A stretch of DNA of 64,000 nt, from assembly GCF_029338315.1 (NCBI RefSeq), contig NZ_CP119794.1, positions 1,178,001-1,242,000 of the forward strand, read 5' to 3'. The notes under the pieces are model-generated. The model worked only from the letters and a program-made list of their open reading frames with translations. It had not been told where the DNA came from and did not search any database. Shown in pieces: positions 1 through 8,813 of the stretch. Source of the stretch: Haloarcula regularis. Its GTDB lineage: Archaea > Halobacteriota > Halobacteria > Halobacteriales > Haloarculaceae. Position numbers and translations under genes: made by a program. Numbering within the stretch: position 1 is the stretch's first letter; each line of letters starts with the position of its first letter.

Positions 1-643
1 TCTCCCGCGCGACGGTCCCCCACTCGTCGTCGTCGACCTTGTTGAGGAGCGGAATCGCCGTCGCCCCGTCGGGAACGTCCTTCAGCCCACCGTCGGGGCT
101 CGACAGCACCCGTCCGACGTGTTCGGACCGAATCTCCTCGCCCATCGAGAGGCCGGTCAGCGCGGCGACGCGCTCCGGCCGGTGGACCGCCGCGTCGGTC
201 AGGGGTTCGCCGACGACCTGGACGCTCGCGACGGGCACGACGACGTCGACCGCCGCCGGGAGCTGTGGCTCCCGGTCGCCGGGGGCCTTGAACTCGCGGG
301 TGCGCGCGCCGTCGGCCTTGACCAGCGTCGTGCCGACGGGGTCGGCCGCGGCTATCGCCTCGACCGTCTCGGGGTCGTAGCCGCGGTACCGGTCGGGGCG
401 TTCCTGCTCGGGGACCAGTCCGAGGGGCCACGTGTCGTCGCCCGCTGCCTCGATGGCTTCGAGTGGTGACTCGGTGACACGTACCGTCGCGACGCGGTCA
501 TCGAATATCGGGATGCGAACGGTCGCCGTCACCACGGCGCGGTCCAGTCGCTCGGCGAGGGTGTACAGTGTTGACTTCTTGCCGCCCGCGCCGACGACAC
601 AGACCAGGCCCTCCCGGGCCTGGAGAGCCACTGTCAGGTCCAT
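1..643 (-). CDS. yqeC: YqeC-like protein, 3' end cut by window edge
   Basis: Reading the minus strand from the ATG at 641-643 gives an uninterrupted frame to the window edge, so only the N-terminal ~214 residues are present. Near the N-terminus is a P-loop, GAGGKKSTLYTLAER, followed by VVTATVRIP and a KADGAR motif at about residue 108. This arrangement matches the YqeC family, described as accessory proteins for selenium-dependent molybdenum hydroxylases; that role is family knowledge and nothing here tests it. No selD or molybdenum hydroxylase gene is visible nearby. Plus-strand ORFs over this stretch are shadows. Confidence 0.72.
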   Translation of the reverse strand, partial: MDLTVALQAREGLVCVVGAGGKKSTLYTLAERLDRAVVTATVRIPIFDDRVATVRVTESPLEAIEAAGDDTWPLGLVPEQERPDRYRGYDPETVEAIAAADPVGTTLVKADGARTREFKAPGDREPQLPAAVDVVVPVASVQVVGEPLTDAAVHRPERVAALTGLSMGEEIRSEHVGRVLSSPDGGLKDVPDGATAIPLLNKVDDDEWGTVARE

Positions 644-744
644 CCACCGGATGCTTCGGTGCCGGCACACCTCACTCTGCCGGTCGGACGGCGAGGGTCG
701 CGGCCATTCCCGTGTGCCTGTTATTCCAGTATTCAAATGAGAGA

Positions 745-752
745 TTATATAA
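745..752 (-). promoter_or_regulatory. TATA-like element upstream of yqeC
   Basis: TTATATAA is a self-complementary AT-rich octamer in an otherwise GC-rich context, about 100 nt upstream of the yqeC start. It could be an archaeal TATA box for transcription in either direction. The distance implies a leadered transcript for yqeC. Confidence 0.35.
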
Positions 753-909
753 GTTTACCATCAGTCATATCATCGGCTGACCACTCTCTGGCCGAACAGT
801 CCTCCGGGGCACCGCACCCGGACTCGTCGTGGCGCTGGCCGGCTGTACCGCACTGGGCGATTCCAGCGGCGAGCGAGCGAACGACGACGGGACGACGACG
901 ACGTACGAA

Positions 910-944
910 GGGCAGGGCAGGGCAGGGCAGGGCAGGGCAGGGCA
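910..944. repeat. GGGCA x7 tandem repeat
   Basis: Seven perfect head-to-tail copies of the pentamer GGGCA. A pentamer array shifts reading frame with copy number, so it could have destroyed the upstream lipoprotein-like frame by slippage. Confidence 0.95.
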
Positions 945-1027
945 AACGAGCATGCGGCGGCGAAGCCGCCGTTTCACCGAGTGCGAGCGAAGCGAGCACT
1001 CGGCAGTTTCCCCAGGTTTTTGCAAGC

Positions 1028-1050
1028 GGGGGTCGCCTCCGGCGACCCCC
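1028..1050 (-). terminator. Strong hairpin downstream of the CBS gene
   Basis: GGGGGTCGCC and GGCGACCCCC form a 10-bp perfect stem around a TCC loop. On the minus strand a TTTTT run (plus 1057-1061) lies between the CBS-protein stop codon at 1066-1068 and this hairpin. U-runs are the usual archaeal termination signal, so the run may terminate and the hairpin may protect the 3' end. The function is inferred. Confidence 0.45.
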
Positions 1051-1065
1051 CGCAGTAAAAAGTGG

Positions 1066-2207
1066 CTAGAGTTCGCCGAGTTTCCGGAGCACCTGGCCGC
1101 GGTACTCCTCGTCGGCCTGGACGCCCTTCAGTTCGAGGACGTTCCGTTCGAGTTTGTCCAGCGCGACGTTGAACGCCATCTCGGCCCCGTACCCCTCGCC
1201 GGAGCCGGCGGCCTGGCCCTTGTTGGTCCGGAGGCGGATCTGGCACTGGATGAGCGGGGTGCCGCGGAGCTTCTCCTTGTGCTCGTGGAACCGGACGTGG
1301 GCGTGCTGGACCTGCATCGCCTGGTACTTGTCCGCGACTGCGCCGATGTCGCTCCGGAGGTCGTCGCGGGAGATGGTGTCCAGCAGGTTGATGTTGGTGA
1401 TCTGGACGTCCATGTGGTCCTCCTCGGTGAAGGTCAGCGCCCGCAGCACGTCGGTCTTGGTGACGATGCCCTCGACGTGGATGTCGTCGTCCTCAGGCGT
1501 GACGACCAGCCCGGCGAAGTCGTTCTCCAGCATCCGGGCCACCGCGTCCCGGACGGAGGCGTCGAGCGTCACCGTCTCGACGGGGCTGCTCATCACGTCG
1601 TAGACCGGGATGTCGAGGATGCGCTGGATCTCGCCGGCGCGGTCGCCGGTGGTCGCCTTGTTCATGTCGCGGACGACGACGTCGACGACGTCGTGGCGGG
1701 TGACCATCCCCGTCAGGGCGTCGGCGTCGTCCAGCACGGGGAGACGGGAGATCCCGTGCTCGCGGAGGTGGTTGATGACCTGGCCGACGTTGGTGTCCTC
1801 GGCGACGGTGACGACGTTGTCGGTGTAGATCTGGTCGACGGTGAGGGCGTCCAGGTTCTCGAGGACGGCCTCCAGGATGTCGTCCTCGGTGACGATACCC
1901 CAGAGAGAATCGCCCTCGAAGACCGGCGCGATCTTGGTGCCGCCCTCGACGAGGACGCGGGCCACCTCCCGGACGTCGTCCCGGCGCCCGACCTTCGGCG
2001 CGGAGCTGGTCATCGCGCCGGCCTTGGCGTTGTCCTCGACGTGAGACTGGACGAGTGTTTCTGCGTGATGACGCCGGCGTACTCGCCGTCGTCGGTGACG
2101 ATTATCCCTTTCGGGTTCTCGCGCTCGAAGATAGACCGGACCTTCCCAAGCCGTTTGCCCGCGTCGACTTCGACAAACTCTCTCGTAGCGATATCAGCAA
2201 TATCCAT
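1066..2207 (-). CDS. Four-CBS-domain protein with HPF-like C-terminus (one frameshift)
   Basis: The gene starts at 2207 (MDIADIATREFVEV) and should run to the TAG at 1066, but one base is missing near 2055-2057. Restoring an A in CAGAAA-CACTCGTC gives QKQLVQSHVEDNAKAGAMTSS and joins the two frames. The product has two CBS pairs; repeated features are GVITQ, GIVTEDDILEAV, GMVTRHDVVDVV and GIVTKTDVL. These domains usually bind adenine nucleotides. The last ~100 residues (from EDHMDVQI on, with GYGAEMAFNVALDKLER) resemble the HPF/RaiA ribosome-hibernation fold, which is my inference. The indel is probably a consensus error because both halves are well preserved. Confidence 0.85.
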
Positions 2208-2314
2208 AGTACTTCACAGGCGGACCTTCGCTGTGAAGGGTTATCAAGGTTGGTTTGATTCCTGCCGGACGGGAAGCGGATCAGCCTTTAGACGGTGGCC
2301 GCTCTCGTTGGGGT

Positions 2315-2629
2315 ATGTTGCCCGACATCGGCGTGTTCGGACCCTACACCTACCTCGTCACGGAAGTCCTCTGGGGGAGCGTCGCGGCCGGTCTGCTCTG
2401 GCGTGCCGGGGCGCTCCGGCGGGCCGCGAAGACCATCGTCGTGCTCTATCCCGTCGCGTACGTCTGGGACTGGTATACGCTGACCGTGGGCGTCTTCGCC
2501 ATCCAGTTGCGGACCGGCGTCGACCTGCTGGGCATCCCCATCGAAGAGCACATCTTCATGATCGTCGTCCCCGCGCTGGTCGTCGGCCTGCACGAGACGC
2601 TCCACGGCGACCCGCGTGACGACGACTGA
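2315..2629 (+). CDS. Single lycopene-cyclase-domain membrane protein
   Basis: This 104-residue protein has about three hydrophobic helices and the signature GIPIEEHIFM near the C-terminus. That motif occurs in the membrane-embedded lycopene cyclases (CrtYc/CrtYd, CarR type), whose two halves each carry a PxEE motif. Only one half-domain is present here, so it is either one subunit of a heterodimer or a relative of different function; haloarchaeal CrtY is normally a two-domain fusion. The ATG at 2315 is chosen over the upstream in-frame start at 2255 because the extra residues are polar and not family-like. No other carotenoid gene lies nearby. Confidence 0.68.
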   Translation: MLPDIGVFGPYTYLVTEVLWGSVAAGLLWRAGALRRAAKTIVVLYPVAYVWDWYTLTVGVFAIQLRTGVDLLGIPIEEHIFMIVVPALVVGLHETLHGDPRDDD

Positions 2630-2642
2630 GGCGCCACCCGGC

Positions 2643-2999
2643 TCAGACACCCGCGCGAATCGTCTCGGCGTAGGACCCGAGCCCCTCGGTGCCCGCCAGG
2701 GTGTCGAGGACCACCCCGGACTCGACGGCCAGGTCGTAGCCCGGTCGGCCCTTGCCGGTCGGGGACTCGGCTTTCGTCTTCGCTAAGAGCCCCGCGTCGG
2801 CGAGAGCCTGCAGTGCTGAGATGACCATCTGGCGCTCGACCCCGCCGAAGGGGTCCCGGTCAATGTCGTCGAGGTGAGCCCGTGCCGTCTCGGCGACCTC
2901 GAAGGAGTGGACCGGAGCCGCGTCCTCGGCGGTCAGCTCGACCACCGAGAGCAAGACGAACTGTTCGAACGGTTGTAACGAATCGAGTGTTTCGTCCAT
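2643..2999 (-). CDS. Winged-helix protein, Orc1/Cdc6 C-terminal-like
   Basis: The protein has 118 residues. It begins LDSLQPFEQFVLLSVVEL and continues with a helix-rich stretch ending VISALQALADAGLL and GKGRPGYDLAV. This is the layout of the winged-helix domain at the C-terminus of archaeal Orc1/Cdc6 initiators, without the AAA+ part. It is probably a DNA-binding regulator or accessory factor. It is convergent with the lycopene-cyclase-domain gene, and the two genes are only 13 nt apart. The Cdc6 relationship is from pattern memory and should be tested by profile search. Confidence 0.6.
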   Translation of the reverse strand: MDETLDSLQPFEQFVLLSVVELTAEDAAPVHSFEVAETARAHLDDIDRDPFGGVERQMVISALQALADAGLLAKTKAESPTGKGRPGYDLAVESGVVLDTLAGTEGLGSYAETIRAGV

Positions 3000-3419
3000 A
3001 CCAGACGGTCCAAAGGCTCCGCTAAGAAACTATTGAAAGACGCCCGGATGGGGGCACCTGCCCTGCAGATCGGATTCTACGGGGCGAACGGCCTGGACGA
3101 TTGCCGCGTATCTACCGCCGGCCACGAGACAGGGACGTCGGGTCGTACGAGCGTGTGCTGGTGGACTGAGACCGGTGGTGGCGGAGTGCAGGACCAGGCC
3201 GTCAATTGCGGGTCTTAGTCGACGTTTTCGCCCGGTTAGGCCACGTATTCCAACTGTGAACGTCGATTAATAATCATATATGGTAGATTATGTGGCATAT
3301 TGCAAACACCGTTCCGGAGATAGCGACGGCCACCCACGGTCGGTGAGGGTGGAGTTGTCGGGGAGACATAGTCAAGTGGTAGACTGACAGCGTTCACGCG
3401 ACCCGTGGGGGAGTCAATC
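3000..3419. other. Intergenic region upstream of Tat-secreted protein
   Basis: No recognisable gene. The short open frame at 3033-3218 is not coding-like. The right part holds an AT-rich promoter-like stretch near 3266-3291. A tRNA D-arm-like string at about 3365-3385 has no matching acceptor or T-arm. Confidence 0.6.
3266..3283 (+). promoter_or_regulatory. AT-rich promoter for the Tat-secreted gene
   Basis: The stretch around ATTAATAATCATATATGG is the only AT-rich run between the two genes and contains TATA-box-like ATATAT. It sits about 140 nt before the ATG at 3420, so the mRNA would have a leader. Direction and use are inferred. Confidence 0.4.
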
Positions 3420-4136
3420 ATGCAACGTCGTGACTTTGCCAAGACGGTTGGTGGAATCGTGGGAACGAGTGCGCTCGGCGGTGGTGCCCTCCTGGCGACT
3501 ACGGGAGGAGCATCGGCGACTGCCGGCGGCAGCATCAGCGATCCGGCCAAGGCGGTGAGCGACGACGGCCGCATCAAGTGGGTCGCCACCCGGACCACGG
3601 GTCGGATGACCTGGGACGGCTTCGACGAACCAGTCGGGTACTTCAAGATCATCGTCAGCGTCGAGCTCAAGCGCGGCGGCAGCACGCTGTGGTCGGGCAC
3701 CATCCATCAGACGGACAAGATCGACACCGCTCAGGGCACCAGCTGGGGCGGCAACGGCGAGGAGATCGTCCTCAAGGGCGAGTACGACGAAGGCCGCGCC
3801 GGACACATCGCCTCGGACTCGGACTGGGGCATCATCCAGCGCAACCGGGAGAACAACTACAACAACAGCTACGGACTGCCAGACAACCCGGCACCGGCGT
3901 CGTACCTCTACGCGGACACCGACGGGTCGACGACGAAGACGAAGGTCGTCCTGCGCTCGCAGTACGTGCTCTACGCCAACGACGGGTCGGAACTGACGGG
4001 CACGTCGGGCTATCCCGACCGCCCCGAGTTCTCGACGTCGTTCGTCGTGACCGTCGAGAACGAGGCGGCGACCACCGGGTCCGGTGACGCTGACGCGCAA
4101 GGCCAAACCGGGGACAGCGCCGAGGTCGGCGTCTGA
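3420..4136 (+). CDS. Tat-exported protein of unknown function
   Basis: This 238-residue protein starts MQRRDFAKTVGG and continues with a hydrophobic Ala/Gly-rich segment to about residue 35, a Tat signal peptide. There is no lipobox Cys, so it should be released outside the cell. The mature part is rich in Gly, Ser, Thr, Asp and Trp and looks beta-stranded. It ends in an acidic tail after VVTVENEAA. I do not recognise the family. The ATG at 3420 is preferred to the GTG at 3405 because it places the twin Arg at residues 3-4 and follows a GGGGGAG stretch that can act as ribosome binding site. Confidence 0.78.
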   Translation: MQRRDFAKTVGGIVGTSALGGGALLATTGGASATAGGSISDPAKAVSDDGRIKWVATRTTGRMTWDGFDEPVGYFKIIVSVELKRGGSTLWSGTIHQTDKIDTAQGTSWGGNGEEIVLKGEYDEGRAGHIASDSDWGIIQRNRENNYNNSYGLPDNPAPASYLYADTDGSTTKTKVVLRSQYVLYANDGSELTGTSGYPDRPEFSTSFVVTVENEAATTGSGDADAQGQTGDSAEVGV

Positions 4137-4199
4137 CTGCCGGACAGCTCATTTTTCGGCGTTGATCGAAGGAGCCCGACTCGCTGCGTTGCTCGGTCG

Positions 4200-4445
4200 T
4201 GTCGCACCAGCAGGTCCGGCATGGCGCGAAGGTAGTGAGTAGTTCGGAGCAGCGAGCGACGCTCTGCGACCAGTTTTCGGCGTCTTCCGGGTCGACGTGA
4301 CTGAAGCGGTCCGAAGACGACCGGGTTCGACGCTGCAGTTCTCGAGAGATCCGTTCGACAGCATTCGGATGTCCCTGGCGCAGATACTGTGGGGACGACA
4401 CCAGAAGTGGATTCCCGCGTGGGCATTTTTCAACGCTTCAGTACG
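4200..4445 (-). mobile_element. IS6-family transposase remnant, left copy
   Basis: On the minus strand, two frames together give ALKNAHAGIHF, then QYLRQGHPNAVER, ISRELQRRTRSSSDRF and HVDPEDAENW. This follows the C-terminal part of haloarchaeal IS6-type DDE transposases (AGLRFQ.RHGNRNAVER...RRTSSFS..F.HVDPETAENW). The N-terminal catalytic part is missing and there is at least one frameshift, so it is inactive. A second copy with the same nucleotide landmarks (TCCGGGTCGACGT, GAAGCGGTC, CTCGAGAGAT) lies at about 16.64-17.09 kb in the same orientation. Confidence 0.78.
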
Positions 4446-4478
4446 TTAGGGGAGCCGGCGAAGAACGGAAACCGTCTG

Positions 4479-5966
4479 CTATCGCCCGTACTGATCCAGT
4501 ACGTCGCTAGCGGTAAGCGTCCGCTCGTCTGCTGGGAGTAGGGTGTCGAACGGATGGTCAGAGTTCCCGTCGGACGCTGTGTTGCAATGGGTCGGCGTCA
4601 CGTTCCAGTCAGGCACACCACTGTCAAGCCGACGTAACAGCGGTACCAGGCGCGGGTCGTCAAGTTCGGCTGTGGCTTCGAGTGCGTACTCTTCGACTGT
4701 CGTGTCGTCGTCCAACAACCCAGATCTGAGCGGATCATAAACAGCCTCAGGAAGACGATCATCGTCGGCGGCCAGCAGTGCGATCGCCTCGTACCGGCGC
4801 CGGCGTGGTTCGATCCGATTCGAGGCAGCCCGACGAGATGTGAGCCACTCCGTTATCGGGCGAAGAACTGCCGGCGACTCGCGGCCGACAGCGACAAGCG
4901 CCGACAGCGCTGGGTCACTGATTCGTGTATCGTCGTCTCGGACCCCTTCTCGGATCGTACCAACGGCGGGCCGGACCCCGGCAGGCCACACGTCCGCCAC
5001 CGAGACGAAGACACTGTAGGCCGCAGCCTGTCGTTCTGGTGGCCCCCCGCTGGCGATCGGGACGAACGTCTCGCGGAGTGCCTCAGCGCCGTCGAGTTCC
5101 CGGAGAACGCGCCCACAGTGCTGGCAAACGCTGCGCCGTGGTGACCCCGACTCGTCGACGGCGTGGCGTTTGAGTGCCGCGACGAGATCCGTCTCCGAGA
5201 GCGTCACGTCGCGACGACAGAGGCTAGCGAGCGCCGCCGACAGGTGACCGGCGTCGCCCCGACCCGCAGCGAGCCAGTCCACGAGCTGGTCCGCTACCCG
5301 CTGTGGGGCATCGATATCGGCGGCGACGTGCGGGAGGAGCGCGTGACCGGCCGACGGGATGTGTCGGTCGGGGTCGAGTACGGCCCGCTCGACAGCAGGC
5401 GCCAGGTCCGCTGCGGGAACTGTCGTTTCGCCATCGGTGACGACACGTCGGACTGCGGTGAAGGCTGTGTCGGAGACAGCGTCGTCATCCAGCGACGCCA
5501 GTAGCGCTGAGACGAGTTCGGCTGCGGCGTCGGACTGCTCACAGATGGCGCCCGCGGCTTCGATAAACGATCTGCGAGTCTCGCCTGTGGTTTCGTGGAG
5601 ACGGTCGGCCAGCCAGCACTGGAACGACGGCGACGGCCATTCGCCGTCGAACAGCGTCGCCCGGGCGAGCAGGGTGGCACTGACCGCCCGCCAGTGGGCT
5701 GTATCCGTCCGGTAGCACGACCGGACGAGGGACGCTGCACCCGTCTCGGAAACGTACGTCGCAAGGCCCTTGAGCGCCGCTTCCTGTACTCCTTCGTCGG
5801 TGTCAGCTACTCGGTTCCTGAGTGCCGCTACCGCCGCCTCGGTCTCGGTGTCGGCCTCGACAAACGCACCGAGAAGGCGCGTCGCTGTCCGCCGGACTGT
5901 CGGGTCATCGGCCGTTGACCGGGCACAGACGAACTCGAAGACGGTCCGGTCGTCATCGATGGGCAT
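4479..5966 (-). CDS. HEAT-repeat protein B
   Basis: This 495-residue protein is built almost entirely of paired amphipathic helices with recurring D-x-x-V-R/Q...A-L-x-x-L units, for example DDPTVRRTATRLLGAFV and DEGVQEAALKGLATYV, and an acidic unit near the C-terminus (DDDTTVEEYALEATAEL). This is the HEAT-like solenoid pattern, usually a protein-binding scaffold. A CQHCG pair near residue 283 might bind metal with other residues but is not a full zinc motif. There is no signal peptide. It overlaps the end of HEAT protein A by 14 nt, so the two are probably translationally coupled. Codon use is less GC-biased than in genes outside the island. Confidence 0.75.
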   Translation of the reverse strand: MPIDDDRTVFEFVCARSTADDPTVRRTATRLLGAFVEADTETEAAVAALRNRVADTDEGVQEAALKGLATYVSETGAASLVRSCYRTDTAHWRAVSATLLARATLFDGEWPSPSFQCWLADRLHETTGETRRSFIEAAGAICEQSDAAAELVSALLASLDDDAVSDTAFTAVRRVVTDGETTVPAADLAPAVERAVLDPDRHIPSAGHALLPHVAADIDAPQRVADQLVDWLAAGRGDAGHLSAALASLCRRDVTLSETDLVAALKRHAVDESGSPRRSVCQHCGRVLRELDGAEALRETFVPIASGGPPERQAAAYSVFVSVADVWPAGVRPAVGTIREGVRDDDTRISDPALSALVAVGRESPAVLRPITEWLTSRRAASNRIEPRRRRYEAIALLAADDDRLPEAVYDPLRSGLLDDDTTVEEYALEATAELDDPRLVPLLRRLDSGVPDWNVTPTHCNTASDGNSDHPFDTLLPADERTLTASDVLDQYGR

Positions 5967-7541
5967 CAGGGACGGTTACGAGTACGTCACCGACGGCGTC
6001 GACGCCAGCGTGAGGCTGTTCGACGACGGTCAATAGAACCGACAGCTGGGACTCGAGTAGAGATGGCTGTTCGGCACCGACTGTAGCGAGCGTCTCAGCG
6101 GCTGCGGTCCGAACTGCAATTGTGTCAGCGAACAAGCAGTCGACCAGTGTCGGGACGGCATCAGACACAGCCGCTGCATCCTCCGTAGCGACGGCTTCGA
6201 AGACGGCCGCAGCGTCACTCGCAGTGAGGACATCGTCGAGAAATCCCTCCAGCGTCGGTAGCGCCGGCCGGACCGCTTCCGGGTCGTCGTGAGCGATTGC
6301 TGCGAAAATGCGGAGTATCCGCTTGCCGGTAACCCCGTCGTCCGCTGAGAGTGCTGATCGAAGTTCCGGGACGAGCCCGTCGAGACTGACGATGGGGTCC
6401 GCGATACAGGCAATAGCGAGGTCCGCCCCGAGCCCTTGAACGTCGGCGTTCGTGTCGGTCAGGAGCGTTCCGACCGTGGCCGGGGAGACGATGTCGGGTC
6501 GATCAGGATACATCGCGAGCAGCATCCGGGCAGCCCAGAACCGGACGAACTCGGAGTCGTCGTCGAGCATCTTCAACACCGTATCGGCAACCGGGGTAAC
6601 TGCGTGAGGCCGTTGCCGAGCGACAGCTGCGAGCGCGCGTGCAAGGTGACTTCTGGGCCACTGGTCGTCCGGCGTACTCTCCCATGCCACAAGCGATGCG
6701 GCGATATCCTCACAATGTGGCGCGACGGCGGTCGGTGTCTCCTCTGCCACACGAGCGAGAATCTGGGTGACTCCGAGCGTGCCCCGGGACGGCGTCCCAA
6801 TCAGTGACGGTCGCATCACTGGTTCTCGTGGATCGAACCGTGGACGATGCTCGCGTGGCCGCCGCGGATGGGTGGCCAACCAGCGAATCATCACCTCGAC
6901 GACGTCCGGACCATCTTCTCGATCACGTGCGAGCCCACTGAGCAGGTCGGCAGCCACGCGACGAGTCGCACCAGCACCGGCTCCGAACTCCGCTAGCAGG
7001 TCTGAAAGCACCGGTCGAACCGATTCACGGTGGCTTTCGAGCAGTGCGAGGTGCGCCCCGAGGAGGTGGCGCCGGGCTTCGGGAGCGCTCGATCGGCAGA
7101 TGGCACGAAGTGCGTCCAAAGAGTCCGCGAGCACGTGCGGCTCGTCGAGGGCAATGTGCTTTAGTGCCCGAGCGACACATCGTTCCCCGGTGTCATCGCG
7201 CTGGGCTGACGGGATGGTTTCGAAACGCTCGATAGCGGCGTCACGGGTGTTCTCCGGGGCGACGGTAGCCACGGCGACGAGGCCGTTGCGCCACTGCCCG
7301 GGCGACGGGACGTCTTCGTCGAATGCTGTCCGGACGAGGGCATCCAGTTCCGACACCCCGCTGCAGGCCGGTGTCGCAACCCGGCTCCGAGAGTATTGAC
7401 TGCGGTTCGTTGGACCGCCCACTGCCCGGTGTGTGCCAGTTCAAGTAGGTCCGTAATCGACGAGACCACAGTGTCAGGTTCCGCTTCGACCCGCTGCCGA
7501 AGTTCTTCGACCCGCGCCATGTCCTCGACCCAGTCACCCAT
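5953..7541 (-). CDS. HEAT-repeat protein A (one frameshift)
   Basis: The start MGDWVEDMARVEELRQRVE is at 7541. The frame runs to NTLGAG and then must shift near 7378-7384 (GCCGGGTTGCG; one base missing) into VATPACSGVSELDALV, which continues to the TGA at 5953. The restored protein is about 529 residues of HEAT-like helical repeats, for example DDDSEFVRFWAARMLLAMY and TIAVRTAAAETLATVG. It is cytoplasmic with no enzymatic motif, so probably a scaffold. It is the first gene of a two-gene operon that diverges from the propeller gene at 7613 across a 71-bp promoter region. Confidence 0.75.
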
Positions 7542-7580
7542 CTCTGTGTCTCCCGTGGTACTACTGTGAGCAAACGGAAA

Positions 7581-7590
7581 AATCCTATAT
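7581..7590 (+). promoter_or_regulatory. TATA box of the propeller-AAA operon
   Basis: AATCCTATAT lies 23-32 nt upstream of the GTG at 7613, the spacing expected for a leaderless haloarchaeal transcript. The same 71-bp gap must also hold the promoter for the divergent HEAT operon, so the two operons could be co-regulated. Confidence 0.5.
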
Positions 7591-7612
7591 GTGTATCACC
7601 TGAAACTGGAGT

Positions 7613-8733
7613 GTGACTGGATCGTATCCGACCGTACACGCCGATAGACAAAACAGCGGATACGTTTCGGACCGTCTCGGCGGGCAACGGACTCGGGAGA
7701 CGTTCGATACCATCTGGTCGTTTGACACGGACGGCGAGTTGCGAGCGTCGCCCGTTGTCAGCGACGAACTCGTCGTCCTTGGCGATATGGATGGAACCGT
7801 CTATGGACTTGATGCAATTGATGGTAGAGAGCATTGGCGAACCGAACTTGATGTCCCGAGTGTCTTCGCGGCGCCAGCGATAGCTGATGGAACAGTGTTC
7901 GTCTCGGGTTTCGACGACCTGAACCGCACCGAGTCGACGACGTCTGCGCTTGATCTGTCGACCGGCGACGTCCAGTGGACGAGAGATTTGGTCAGGGCGG
8001 GCGGACGGCCGTGGCAACCGACGGTGAACGCGTCTATGTCCCAACGTACGACGGAGTCTGTCGTGCGCTCTCCGTAGAGACTGGCGAGACGGTCTGGCGA
8101 CTAACTGGCGAGCGCCACAAAAAGACCCCGGCGCTCGGCGAAGGGTTGGTCGTCCTTGGAGACGGCGAGGACGTAGTAGCGCTCGACGCGGAATGTGGTA
8201 CCGAGCAGTGGCGGACGGCCCTGAACGGTCACGTGCAGACACCGGCCGTGGTTGATGATGGCCGTGCGTACCTGATTACTCGAAGTGAGAGACAGTGGTG
8301 TCTCGATGCGACTAGTGGCGAGATCCTGTGGCAGATCGATATCGGCGAGACCATTCGTGAGCACCCCGATTCCACCGATCCGCTAATTCCACTCGGCGGG
8401 GGACTGTTAGATAGCAAGCCGGTCACGGACGGGGAGTCACTCTTCGTTGGGGTATACGAGGGAATCGTGGAACTCGATGCCGTCGACGGGCGACTAGTAG
8501 GCTATCATCCACTCGACCAGCGAGTCACCGCCCCACTGGTCATCGGTGCCGACGGTGACCGACGGGTGTACGGTTCCGTCTCCAACAACGGATTGATCGA
8601 GTACCACCTCGCTTCGAATACCGCAGTGCAACGACGATCGACGACAGTTGAGAGACTCAATACCGTCCCAGCGTATGCGGATGGTGTCTTCTACGTGACA
8701 ACGGATGTAGATGGTATATTTGCGGTCACATGA
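7613..8733 (+). CDS. Cytoplasmic PQQ-like beta-propeller protein (one frameshift)
   Basis: Two frames join near 7987-7991. With one base restored in GATTTGGTCAG, VQWTRDL continues into GQGGRTAVATDGERVYV. The product, about 373 residues, has repeated blades of the PQQ/YncE type: GTVYGLDAIDGREHWR, DLSTGDVQWTR, ALSVETGETVWRL, VALDAECGTEQWR and LDATSGEILWQ. Bacterial PQQ-propeller proteins such as BamB are exported, but this one has no signal peptide and so should act in the cytoplasm. GTG 7613 is the start that fits the TATA spacing. It is followed by the AAA gene after 80 nt, in the same direction. Confidence 0.78.
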
Positions 8734-8813
8734 ATACGTTGAATAGTCCCTGTCGACAGTCTATCGACAGACAATGATTTGTCCGGTCGCGCTCACGTAC
8801 GCTGGTGGTCGCG

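Larger units (their letters stand above)
644..1065. other. Intergenic region with repeats and a possible lipoprotein remnant
   Basis: No intact gene is seen in these 422 bases. On the plus strand a short open stretch (about 781-908) reads like the end of a lipoprotein signal peptide with a lipobox (LVVALAGC) and then a Thr/Asp-rich spacer. It runs into a GGGCA tandem repeat and has no proper start. Beyond the repeat are three consecutive inverted repeats at about 954-971 (CGGCGGC/GCCGCCG), 979-1003 (CGAGTGC/GCACTCG) and 1028-1050. Confidence 0.6.

Noticed and set aside
829..2619. Long plus-strand open frame of 596 codons
   Set aside because: It is antisense to the CBS gene, whose minus-strand frame has clear domain motifs; high GC keeps the opposite strand open. 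It also runs through the GGGCA repeat.
3360..3395. tRNA-like string with a D-arm (TAGTCAAGTGGTAGAC)
   Set aside because: No complementary acceptor strand, anticodon stem or T-arm follows before the coding start, so a tRNA cannot be built.
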